Part shown: positions 24,216-34,360 of the stretch, piece by piece | How positions within the stretch are numbered: the first letter of the stretch is position 1 | How the letters are laid out: each line of letters starts with the position of its first letter | Assembly (NCBI RefSeq): GCF_000337895.1 | Contig: NZ_AOMA01000045.1 | Location: forward strand, 1-51,258 | Reading direction: 5' to 3' | Length of the DNA: 51,258 nt | Source of the DNA: Halobiforma nitratireducens JCM 10879 | GTDB lineage: Archaea; Halobacteriota; Halobacteria; Halobacteriales; Natrialbaceae | Position numbers and translations under genes: made by a program | Notes under the pieces: model-generated | What the model saw: the letters and a program-made list of their open reading frames with translations, nothing else | Database searches by the model: none | Told to the model about the DNA's origin: nothing

Positions 24216-25697
24216 ATGAGCACGAGCACGCGGGATCGGATCGTTCGCGGGTTCAAAGCCACCCTCGTCTCGAGAGCGGTGTACATGCTCTCGAGCGCGC
24301 TGTTGATGTTCGTTCTGGCGCGGACGTTGAACCCGGACGGCTACGGCGCGTTGTACTGGGCGATCGGGATTCTGATGGTCGTGCAACTGTTTGCCGATCT
24401 GGGGCTTGGCAAGTCGACTGCCAGGTACATCTCCGAGTACAGCGAGAAAGACGCGGGGCAGATTCCGTACCTGTTGCGCTCGGCGATTGCGTACAAGCTG
24501 ATCGTCCTCGCCGTGGTCGCGTACGCGTTGTTGCTCTTTCACGATCGGATCGCGATCGCACTGGGTGATCCGGACGCGGCCCCGCTTTTGGCCGCGGGCG
24601 TGCTCTTCGTCGTCGCCAACTCGTTTAGCGGTTTTTCGATGATGGCGTTCCAGGGGCTCAACCGGCTCGGCTACAGCGCCGCCGTGCAGGCGATCAGCGG
24701 CGCGGCGCGGCTGGTCTTTGCGGTCGCGTTCGTCCTGCTGGGCTTCGGTGCACTCGGGGCGTTGTTCGGCTACATCGTCGGCTACGCGATCGCCGGCACC
24801 TTCGGGGTAGCCGTCCTCTATTTCAAGTTTTACCGTACGTACGAGCCGGCCGAAGCGTACGAGCAGGGGCTCTCCCGCCGGCTTGCCGAGTACAGCGTCC
24901 CGTTGACGGCGACCCGGAGCGCGAACGTCATCGACAAACGACTCGACGTAGTCCTCGTCGGGTTCTTCCTCCCCTCGGCCGCCGTCGGATTCTACCAGCT
25001 CGGCAAGCAGGTCGTCGACTTCGTACTCGCACCGTCGGAGTCGCTCGGCTTTACCATCTCGCCGAACTTCGGCGAACAGAAAGCGTCCGGGCAACTCGAG
25101 CAGGCGCGACGGATCTACGAGGAGGCGCTGACCCACACGATGTTGGTCTACGTGCCGGCCGCGGCCGGGCTCGTCCTGGTCGCCGAGCCGTTCGTGATGC
25201 TGGTGTTCCCACAGTACGGCGGCGCAGTGCCCGTGCTACAGGTGCTTGCCGGGTTCGTCGTCTTGCAGGCGATCACGAACCTGACCAGCGACAGCCTGGA
25301 TTACCTGGGGCGAGCTCGCCACCGCGCGATCGCGAAGGGTGTCACTTCGGTCGCGAACTTCGCGTTGAACCTGGTTCTCATCCCGACGATCGGCGTCGTC
25401 GGGGCTGCGATCGCTACGGTGGCGACGCACACGGTGTACGTCGCGGTGAACCTCTATATCGTCCACAGCGAACTCTCACTTCGCGTTCGCCGCCTCTCGC
25501 GGTCGATCGGCACGATCTGTGGGATCACGCTCGTCATGGCCGTCGCGGTTTGGCTCGTGACACCGCTGGTCTCGACGCTCCCGATGCTGTTCGGCGCGAT
25601 CGGGCTCGGCGTGGCGACGTGGGCCGTGCTCGCGGTCGCCAGCGGACTGCTCGATCCCGGCGAGGTCAGGGCCGCGCTCGCGTCCGGCAGCTCGTGA
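24216..25697 (+). CDS. Polysaccharide flippase (Wzx/MATE-like)
   Basis: 493 residues with about 14 membrane helices. It opens RIVRGFKATLVSRAVYMLSS, and the segments ARTLNPDGYGALYWAIGILM and FADLGLGKSTARYISEYSEK are the standard start of the oligosaccharide flippase family. It would move lipid-linked sugars across the cell membrane for S-layer glycosylation or exopolysaccharide. No glycosyltransferase is adjacent, so it stands alone. The ATG choice is supported by the family-like N-terminus. Confidence 0.88.
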   Translation: MSTSTRDRIVRGFKATLVSRAVYMLSSALLMFVLARTLNPDGYGALYWAIGILMVVQLFADLGLGKSTARYISEYSEKDAGQIPYLLRSAIAYKLIVLAVVAYALLLFHDRIAIALGDPDAAPLLAAGVLFVVANSFSGFSMMAFQGLNRLGYSAAVQAISGAARLVFAVAFVLLGFGALGALFGYIVGYAIAGTFGVAVLYFKFYRTYEPAEAYEQGLSRRLAEYSVPLTATRSANVIDKRLDVVLVGFFLPSAAVGFYQLGKQVVDFVLAPSESLGFTISPNFGEQKASGQLEQARRIYEEALTHTMLVYVPAAAGLVLVAEPFVMLVFPQYGGAVPVLQVLAGFVVLQAITNLTSDSLDYLGRARHRAIAKGVTSVANFALNLVLIPTIGVVGAAIATVATHTVYVAVNLYIVHSELSLRVRRLSRSIGTICGITLVMAVAVWLVTPLVSTLPMLFGAIGLGVATWAVLAVASGLLDPGEVRAALASGSS

Positions 25698-25791
25698 ACC
25701 CGTAGGACACGACCGGCGGTAAACGGGTGATCGGGTCGCCGCCCTGTGATTCCCAGCCAATACTTATCCCGCAGGTAGGCGTCTAGAGGCC

Positions 25792-26967
25792 ATGATCGAC
25801 GACTCCGTCACCGTCACCGTCGGCGTCCTGAGCTTTCATACGAGCAAGGAGACGAAGGCGATACTGAACGCGGTCGAGGAACTCGGCCACGACACCGAGT
25901 GGCTTCGACCGGAGAACACGTCGGTCAGCATCGTCGACGGCAGCGTCGTCCTCGAGCCCGACGTCGATGTCATCGCGAACCGTATGCTGCTGTCGAACAC
26001 CGAACAGCCCTGCGAGGAACTCGGACTGGCGAACACGTTCGCGCAGCTCGTTCCGACGCTCAACGAACCGGCAGCCGTTCTGACGGCTATCCACAAGCTC
26101 TCGACGGCGACCGCACTCGCGACCGACGACGTTCGGACGCCGAACGTGACGCTCGCGCTGAGCAACGAGGCGCTGAACGCGGCTCGAGACCGGTACGGCG
26201 AGGAGGCCGTCTACAAGACTGCCATCGGAACCCACGGCGGCGGCACCTGGAAAGTGGGTGCCGACGAACCGGTCAACGCCAGGGTCGGGAACCGGTACGC
26301 CTTCCTCCAGGAACTCGTCGAACAGAAGGAGGTCCGCCACCGCGACCTACGGGTGTACGTCGTCGAAGGCGACGACGGCTGGTTCGTTCTCGAGGTCAAC
26401 CCGACCGCGGGCTTCAAAGGACTGTACGAGGCGACCGGTGTCAGTCCTGCCCCCCACATCGCGAAACTGGCGATCGAACGCGCGGGAGGACAGGTCGACG
26501 ACGAACGGGTCGCCGAACTGGTGTCGGTGCTCGACGACTCGCGGCCGACGGCACAGCCGGTCCAGCGGACCGCGGCCGAGACGGAGCCTGCGATCGTCGG
26601 CTACATCGAGGAGGTGGTTCTCGCGGGGACGAGCGGGTCGAAAACGGTCCTCGCGAAGTCGGACACGGGGGCGACCCGGACGAGCATCGACACCGGGCTC
26701 GCGGCCGACATCGGTGCGGGTCCGATCAAGTCGATCACGCGCGTCAGGTCGGGAAGCAGCAAGACCGCAAAGAGCCGCCCCGTCGTCGATGTCGTCGTCG
26801 GCGTCGGCGGGACCCAGCATACCGTCACGGCAAGCGTCGAGGACCGCAGTCACATGGACTACCCCGTCTTGCTCGGCCGGGACATTCTCGGGAACTATCG
26901 CGTGGACGTGAGTCGCCGGGTCGACGGCGATGCGGCCGAAACGGCAGAAACCGAAGAGGAAGAATAA
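25792..26967 (+). CDS. RimK-like ATP-grasp fused to retropepsin-type (RimB) protease domain
   Basis: 391 residues. Residues 1-230 follow the RimK/LysX ATP-grasp family: VGVLSFHTSKETKAILNAVE, TPNVTLALS, AVYKTAIGTHGGGTWKV, then LEVNPTAGFKGLYEATG at 200-216. Residues 265-375 are the 'ATP-dependent zinc protease' fold with the aspartic-protease-like AKSDTGATRTSID (Asp291) and YPVLLGRDILGNYRVD. The fusion itself is known in haloarchaea. Here HRDLRVYVV (183-191) runs directly into EGDDGWFVLEVN (192-203). In related RimK proteins some 60-70 residues lie between these points, including part of the ATP/metal site, so the ligase half is probably inactive. The protease half looks complete. Confidence 0.8.
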   Translation: MIDDSVTVTVGVLSFHTSKETKAILNAVEELGHDTEWLRPENTSVSIVDGSVVLEPDVDVIANRMLLSNTEQPCEELGLANTFAQLVPTLNEPAAVLTAIHKLSTATALATDDVRTPNVTLALSNEALNAARDRYGEEAVYKTAIGTHGGGTWKVGADEPVNARVGNRYAFLQELVEQKEVRHRDLRVYVVEGDDGWFVLEVNPTAGFKGLYEATGVSPAPHIAKLAIERAGGQVDDERVAELVSVLDDSRPTAQPVQRTAAETEPAIVGYIEEVVLAGTSGSKTVLAKSDTGATRTSIDTGLAADIGAGPIKSITRVRSGSSKTAKSRPVVDVVVGVGGTQHTVTASVEDRSHMDYPVLLGRDILGNYRVDVSRRVDGDAAETAETEEEE

Positions 26968-27026
26968 CCCGGGTTCCCTTCTCGGCGACCAGTTGTTTTA
27001 TTTATCTTTTCGTCGTACGGTCGGCC

Positions 27027-27272
27027 ATGACGACGGTCCTCGCTTCGACGCTCTCCGACAGCCCCGTCCTGGGCTCCGACGGGACGGAAATAGGGACGGT
27101 ACAGAACGTGACGATGAACCCAGAAACGGGAAAGCTGGTCTCTCTGCTCGTTGCGCCGCGAACGGACCGAAGCTACGGGTTCGAACGGACGGACGGCGGC
27201 CAGCTTCTGATACCGGCCAGCCAACTGGCCGACGTGGGCGACTACGTGATGATCGACCGTTCGGTCGAGTGA
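27027..27272 (+). CDS. PRC-barrel domain protein
   Basis: 81 residues from ATG 27027. The whole protein is one PRC barrel: LSDSPVLGSDGTEIGTVQNV, NPETGKLVSLLVAP, IPASQLADVGDYVMID. Such domains occur in RNA-processing (RimM-like) and photosynthetic proteins; small haloarchaeal versions are of unknown role. It follows the RimK fusion by 59 bases on the same strand, but a TATA-like TTTTATTTATCTTTT at 26996-27010 suggests its own promoter. Confidence 0.85.
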   Translation: MTTVLASTLSDSPVLGSDGTEIGTVQNVTMNPETGKLVSLLVAPRTDRSYGFERTDGGQLLIPASQLADVGDYVMIDRSVE

Positions 27273-27295
27273 TGGACGGCACCACTCCTCTTTGA

Positions 27296-27656
27296 CACTC
27301 CCTCTCAAACAGGAGGGGAGGAATTCCCGAAGGGAATATTCAGGTTGCGCGTTTTCTCGGCTCTCAAAGACGCTCTCGCGTGGGGCGTCAGAGGTCGCCG
27401 TCCGGTTCCAGCGAGAACAGCGCGAACGCCAACGAGTGAACTCGTGGAATAAAGCGCGTACGCTCGAGTGGCAGGCTGTCCGTAGGATAGCCTCCGAGTT
27501 CGGACGCCTACCAACGCCGCTGTCCCGCCCGAGAGCCACACTGAGTTGGCTCGGAACGCCGGAAGCCGGCCGGCGAACGTCCACGTGAAGATGCCCGTCT
27601 GTGACCGGCGCTGGTCCGTGGATAGCACACCCTCACGACTGCAGTCGTGGGAGAAG
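27296..27656. mobile_element. Probable IS200/IS605-type remnant without transposase
   Basis: No tnpA or tnpB reading frame remains. The tract is a string of hairpins of the kind found at IS200/IS605 ends: CCCTC...GAGGG near 27300-27319, ATTCCC-GAA-GGGAAT at 27323-27337, the structured block 27411-27578 (second copy at 43527-43686), and a 16-bp palindrome CACGACTGCAGTCGTG at 27634-27649. The rest of the 943-base gap (27657-28215) holds the katG promoter and no convincing gene; a 193-codon frame at 27601-28182 has shadow-like composition. Class assignment is inference from structure. Confidence 0.5.
27411..27578 (+). repeat. Structured repeat, copy A (TnpB right-end/omega-RNA-like)
   Basis: It shares about 90% identity over its first 70 bases with 43527-43686, and looser similarity to the end. 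Shared features in order: GCGAGAACAGCGCGAACGCC, the hairpin ACGAG-TGAA-CTCGT, CGCGTACGCTCGAGTGGCAG, a long hairpin AGGCT-GTCC-GTA-GGAT-AGCCT, a GCCACACTGA block, and GGCGAAC at the end. The long hairpin differs from copy B, yet both can pair. This is the signature of a structured RNA, and the layout recalls the 3' scaffold of haloarchaeal TnpB elements. Confidence 0.7.
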
Positions 27657-28182
27657 TCCGGGCTGTAACGTACATCTGGAAAATAGTAAAACGGGGGAGT
27701 ATCAGGGCGACCGACTCCTGTGGTTTGTTCCCAAGTTGTTGGTTTCTTTCACCCGTTCACGACAGGGGTTTCGCCTCGCTACCGCTGTAACGGCGGTGCC
27801 GTCGTCTGGCGGAACTAGTTCCGTGATACGAACATTTATTTCGAATGCCGAAACGAGGATTGTCGAACCACGAACCACCGTTGGTGGTCGAACGTCGTCC
27901 CTGCCGCGCTCGTTTTTCATCGACAAGGGACGACCGGGACCAGTGACCAGTTCTGATTGGCCGGCGGTTCTATCGAACGTCGATCTGTGCGCCGCTTCCG
28001 TTGTATATCGTCGTCACACCTATTACTGGACCTGCCAAGCCGTTCTGGACTCCCTCTGGTGGGAACAATCCTCACGCTTTCAGCCGATTTTGCTGGTCCG
28101 TGAGTCCCCGTTATATCGGGGGAAGGATTCGTGGTTTGGAAAAGACATTTCGGGCATGACTAAGACTTTCTTAGCTAAATAG

Positions 28183-30357
<2,175 letters not shown>

Positions 30358-30452
30358 TCGGACTCGCGTAATCGACCCTCGGTCGCATCGCCGTTATTTC
30401 GCTGCATCAGCGAACGATCTCGTTTTCTTTCGGGTTGACGCTTCGGATTCGG

Positions 30453-30732
30453 GACCAGTATCGGCACCGGCACCAGCATCAGTACCAGCACCAGCATCAG
30501 TACCATCATCAGCATCAGTACCAGCACCAGCATCAGTACCATCATCAGCATCAGTACCAGCATCAGCATCAGTACCAGCACCAGCATCAGTACCAGCACC
30601 AGCATCAGTACCAGCACCAGCATCAGTACCAGCATCAGCATCAGCACCAGCACCAGCACCAGCATCAGCATCAACACCAGCATCAGCATCAGCGCCGGTA
30701 CCGGTACCGGTACCAACACTCGCACCGGCACC
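30453..30732. repeat. 280-bp simple tandem repeat (six-base unit)
   Basis: An almost unbroken run of CAGYAY-type units, locally organised as ACCAGCATCAGT 12-mers with ACCATC variants, ending in ACCGGT units. No frame is interrupted on either strand, so long artificial reading frames appear (His/Gln/Tyr on plus, Leu/Val/Met on minus). It lies between the katG stop and the 3' end of the glycosylase gene, so it is in a convergent intergenic spacer of 483 bases. The rest of that spacer shows nothing else. Confidence 0.95.
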
Positions 30733-30840
30733 GACTACAAATCAGGCCACCGTCTCGAGGCCCCTCGGAGAAGTGACGCGTCTCGAGTGTGATCAGTATC
30801 GGTAGGGATGTGGTGTCGTCCCACCGTACAGTCCGCCGAC

Positions 30841-31464
30841 CTAATCGGACTCGTACTCCGCCCAAATATATCGCGTCGCGACGCTGCGATAGGGTCGCCA
30901 CTGTTGTGCGATCTCACGCATCTCCGCGCGGGGTAGCTCCTCGCCGTCGGCGTACAGTTGTTCGATACCCCGACGCACCGCTAGATCCCCCAGGGGAAGA
31001 ATATCCGGGCGCTCGAGGACGAACAGGAGGTACATCCGGGCGGTCCACTCGCCGATGCCTTTGATCTCGGTGAGCTGGTCGATCACGTCATCGTTGGCGT
31101 AGTCGGCCAGTCCGGCTCGCGTGTAGTCGTGTTCCTGGAACGCCCGAGCAGCGTTTCGCATGTACTCGATCTTCCGTCCGGAAAGTCCCGCGTCCCGGAG
31201 CGCCTCGTCGTCCGCGGCGAGGACCGTCTCGGGGGTGACCTCGCCGTCGAGCACGTCGAACGTGCGTTCTCGAACGGCCATTGCACTCGCAGTGGAGAGT
31301 TGCTGGTTGATGATCGAAATGCAGAGCCGCTCGAACTCGTCCCAGTCCGGTTCGACGTAGGGATCGTGTCGGTCGATCAGGTCCGCCATCACCGGGTCCT
31401 CCCGGAGGACGGCGTGAGCCGCTTCGAACATTCGTCGTGTCCGGACACGGGACCGAAGGGGCAT
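30841..31464 (-). CDS. AlkA-type DNA-3-methyladenine glycosylase
   Basis: 207 residues (196 if the second ATG at 31431 is used). It has an HhH-GPD fold: FERLCISIINQQLSTASAMA, the hairpin LTEIKGIGEWTARMYLLFVL at 131-150, and the catalytic Asp160 in LPLGDLAVRRG. It removes alkylated bases such as 3-methyladenine to start base-excision repair. It is shorter than E. coli AlkA (282) because the N-terminal beta domain is absent, as in many archaeal members. The next gene upstream on the same strand ends at 31502. Confidence 0.92.
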   Translation of the reverse strand: MPLRSRVRTRRMFEAAHAVLREDPVMADLIDRHDPYVEPDWDEFERLCISIINQQLSTASAMAVRERTFDVLDGEVTPETVLAADDEALRDAGLSGRKIEYMRNAARAFQEHDYTRAGLADYANDDVIDQLTEIKGIGEWTARMYLLFVLERPDILPLGDLAVRRGIEQLYADGEELPRAEMREIAQQWRPYRSVATRYIWAEYESD

Positions 31465-31501
31465 ATGCGTCTCGGTCGCAGTCGAAGGGGACAGCGTCCG
31501 C

Positions 31502-33367
31502 CTACTCGAGGTGGTGGTAATCCAGCTCGTACCCCTCCTCGAGGGCGTCCTGGACGGCTGGGCTGGGTTCGCCGACGCCGCGTCGACGTGTCGAGAGTTC
31601 GCCGTCGTCGACCGAGACGACGAGGTTGACTCGCCACTCTTCGTCCACCTCGGGATGGTCGGTTCGGGAGTGTGCGCCGCGGGATTCGGTCCGTTCGAGG
31701 GCAGTCCGAAGCATCGTCTCGGCGACGGTGAGACTGACGGAGAGGTCGACGGCGAACTCGAACGACCGGGAGGTTCGGTCGCCGTCGACGCGCAGGTTCT
31801 CCGTCCGCTCCCGGAGCGCGTCGAGTTTCTCGAGGCCCTCTCGAAGCGTTTCCTCGTCTCGAAGAATGCCGGCGTGAGTCCACAGCAGTTCCCGGAGGTC
31901 CGCCAGCAGCGCCGTTGGAGTGACGTCACCGTCGGCCCCTGCAAGCGACTCGAGGGCACGGAACTCCCGCTCGGCGATGGCCCGCTGGTCGTCGGCCACG
32001 GCCGGATCGGCATCGTCGCTCTCGAGGATGTCTGCGACGTGCTCGCCGACGAGTTTCCCGATCGCGACGGTCTCGGCAAGCGAGTTGCCGCCCAGACGGT
32101 TCGCGCCGTGGACGCCGGCGACCGTTTCGCCGACGGCGTACAGTCCGTCGACGCCAGTCTCGCCGGTCCGGAAGTCGACGTCGACGCCCCCCATCGTGTA
32201 GTGGGCCGTCGGGGCGACTTCGATCGGCTCCTCGGTGATGTCGACGCCGAGCGACGCGAAGCGCTCGACCATCCGCGGGAGTCGCTCGCGGACGTAGTCG
32301 TCGTCGCGGTGGGAGATGTCGAGGTAGACGCCGCCGTGTTCGGTGCCGCGGCCGTCTTCGATCTCGCGGGCGATCGCACGGGCGACCACGTCGCGAGCGT
32401 CGAGTTCCATTTGATCGGGCGAATAGCGTTCCATGAACCGCTCGCCCTCGGTGTTGTAGAGTCGTCCCCCCTCGCCGCGGACCGCCTCCGTGACGAGTCG
32501 GCCGTCCCACTCCTCGCCGTAGCGTTCGCCGACCATCCCCGTCGGGTGGAACTGCACGAACTCGAGGTCCAGCAGGCTCGCGCCGGCCTCGAGGGCGAGT
32601 GCCTGCGCGTCGCCGTTGTTCTCGTCGTCCCGCGAAGAGTGGCGGTCGAAGACGGCGGAGAACCCACCGGCCGCGAGGACGACGTGGTTCGACCGGAACA
32701 GCAGCCCTCGGCCCGATTCCATGTCGAACCCGACGGCACCCGAGACCCGATCGCCATCCGAGAGCAGTCGCGTGATCATCACGTTCTCCCGGTAGGGAAT
32801 CTCGAGTTCTTGGGCTCGATCGATTAGCGTCTCGAGCATGGCCTCGCCCGTCCGATCGCCGACGAAACACGTGCGCCGGTAGGACTGGGCACCGAAGTAC
32901 CGCTGGTTGATCTTGCCGTCCGCTGTCCGGTCGAAGCCCATCCCCCACTCGTCGAGTTCACGGATGCGATCGGGCATGTGCTTTGCCGTCAGTTCGACGG
33001 CCTCCGGGTCGTTCAGGTGGTGGCCCTCGTTCAGCGTGTCCGCGGCGTGGATCGTCCAGTCGTCGTCCGGATCGAGCGAGCCCAGCGCGGCGTTGACCCC
33101 GCCGGCAGCCCACGTCGTGTGTGCGTCGCCGTGATCCCGCTTGCCGATCACCAGCGGGTCGACGCCCGATTCGGCGAGTTCGATAGCGACGCGGGCACCG
33201 GCCGCACCCGCGCCGATCACGAGCACCGGTGGAGTGACGACGCCGTACTCGAGGTCGTCGACTGGACCGTTCGCGTCGTCGAGCCTATCGGCGACCGCGG
33301 CGGCTCGAGTGTCGCTCGGCCGTCCCAGTTCGCGCGACCGGTCCGTCCCGGACGGTGGTGGTGTCAT
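31502..33367 (-). CDS. SdhA/FrdA/L-aspartate oxidase-type flavoprotein
   Basis: 621 residues from ATG 33367 (MTPPPSGTDRS). The FAD fold PPVLVIGAGAAGARVAIELA is preceded by about 40 unique residues. DAHTTWAAGGVNAALGS, QFHPTGMVGERYGEEW, GEGGRLYNTEGERFMERY and PTAHYTMGGVDVD give the fumarate/succinate active site. Length suits SdhA/FrdA better than L-aspartate oxidase (about 520), but there is no partner iron-sulfur or membrane subunit, and the window already has a full sdhCDBA set. It may be a soluble fumarate reductase or an aspartate oxidase; nadA and nadC are not nearby. Confidence 0.78.
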   Translation of the reverse strand: MTPPPSGTDRSRELGRPSDTRAAAVADRLDDANGPVDDLEYGVVTPPVLVIGAGAAGARVAIELAESGVDPLVIGKRDHGDAHTTWAAGGVNAALGSLDPDDDWTIHAADTLNEGHHLNDPEAVELTAKHMPDRIRELDEWGMGFDRTADGKINQRYFGAQSYRRTCFVGDRTGEAMLETLIDRAQELEIPYRENVMITRLLSDGDRVSGAVGFDMESGRGLLFRSNHVVLAAGGFSAVFDRHSSRDDENNGDAQALALEAGASLLDLEFVQFHPTGMVGERYGEEWDGRLVTEAVRGEGGRLYNTEGERFMERYSPDQMELDARDVVARAIAREIEDGRGTEHGGVYLDISHRDDDYVRERLPRMVERFASLGVDITEEPIEVAPTAHYTMGGVDVDFRTGETGVDGLYAVGETVAGVHGANRLGGNSLAETVAIGKLVGEHVADILESDDADPAVADDQRAIAEREFRALESLAGADGDVTPTALLADLRELLWTHAGILRDEETLREGLEKLDALRERTENLRVDGDRTSRSFEFAVDLSVSLTVAETMLRTALERTESRGAHSRTDHPEVDEEWRVNLVVSVDDGELSTRRRGVGEPSPAVQDALEEGYELDYHHLE

Positions 33368-33515
33368 CAGTTTGAAGGAGGGAGCGAACACCTATACGTG
33401 TCTCCCCAAACCACGTCGATCGGGCGAGAAACTGTGTTTGAGTGGCTTTCGAGTTGATTTTTCGCTCTGCCGCTCCGGCCGGAAATTTAGGGCGATCGCC
33501 GCCGTAGAGTCGGCC

Positions 33516-34037
33516 GTGCAACCGATCGTTCACCCGGTGGTGGGATATCTCTGTTACGCGGTCTACGCCCGGTGGGCCGACGGCGAGCCGCCAGCATCGA
33601 CCCCGGCAGCAGTAGCGATCGTCGCTGCCGCTTTCCCCGACCTGCTAGATCAACCGCTGTACCACGTGGGAGTGACGCCGGTCGGCCGAACGGTCGGTCA
33701 CTCGTTGCTCTTTGCGATTCCCCTCGTCGCTATCGTGTGGCTCGTCGCTCGACGCCACGGACGGGAACGCCTCGGCGTCGCCGTCGCGATCGGATACGGG
33801 TCCCACATCGCGGCCGATGTCCCCTGGCACGTTCTGGCCGGCGACTACCACGAACTCGGCTTTCTCCTGTGGCCGGTCACGTACATGCCCGAGTACAGCG
33901 GCGTCAAACCGCTGGGGACGGTGCCCGGACTGGGGCTCGAGGCGACGACGCTGTGGCTCGAGGCAGTGATCTTCGTCGCTGGACTCGCGCTGTGGTGGCA
34001 CGACGGGCGGCCAGGACTCGAACGAGTGCGACCGTGA
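33516..34037 (+). CDS. YdjM-like membrane-bound metal-dependent hydrolase
   Basis: 173 residues from GTG 33516 (reads VQPIVHPVVGYLCYAVYAR). Four or five membrane helices. The conserved His/Asp positions of the YdjM/DUF457 family are visible: IVHPVVGY, VAAAFPDLLDQPLY, RTVGHSLLFAIP and YGSHIAADVPWH. The family is annotated as inner-membrane hydrolase; no reaction is established. The earlier in-frame ATG at 33141 lies inside the divergent flavoprotein gene and is rejected. The GTG start is the first that gives a family-like N-terminus. Confidence 0.8.
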   Translation: MQPIVHPVVGYLCYAVYARWADGEPPASTPAAVAIVAAAFPDLLDQPLYHVGVTPVGRTVGHSLLFAIPLVAIVWLVARRHGRERLGVAVAIGYGSHIAADVPWHVLAGDYHELGFLLWPVTYMPEYSGVKPLGTVPGLGLEATTLWLEAVIFVAGLALWWHDGRPGLERVRP

Positions 34038-34045
34038 CAGGAACG

Positions 34046-34271
34046 ATGATCGCGTTCGCCATCGTGGACTCCGCTTACGGAGGACTCGAGATTCCAACCC
34101 GACCGGTCCCGGTTCGGCTGGTGATCGTGTTACCCGCCGTTGGCGGGCCTACTCGTCGTCGTGACGAGACTCGTGAGAGGAACGTTCGGGATGGAGGGCT
34201 ACCCGAACCGAGAACTGCTCGACCTCGTGGTCGGGACGGGATTGGTGCCCGGCACGGTGGCAGTCGAGTGA
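34046..34271 (+). pseudogene. Possible broken small membrane protein gene
   Basis: The 323-base gap between the YdjM-like gene and the P-type ATPase has no intact gene. ATG 34046 opens MIAFAIVDSAYGGLEIPTRP and RLVIVLPAVGG, after which the frame becomes Arg-rich. One frame over, GLLVVVTRLVRGTFGMEGYP and NRELLDLVVGTGLVPGTVAV run to a stop at 34271. A single shift near 34145 would join them into one 75-residue protein with one hydrophobic segment. No family recognised. Confidence 0.35.
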
Positions 34272-34360
34272 TCGGCGTTCAAGGCGAGCCGGGAGACCGA
34301 GCCGAGCGGATTTGCAACCCGGTCGTACCGACCGATCCGTAGGAGTCGTCGCCGCTCGAG

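Noticed and set aside
27601..28182. 193-codon plus-strand frame before katG
   Set aside because: No recognisable family, composition unlike haloarchaeal proteins (few acidic residues), and it overlaps the remnant element and katG promoter.
30453..30732. CRISPR-like array
   Set aside because: Units are 6-12 bases with no unique spacers and no cas genes; it is a simple tandem repeat.
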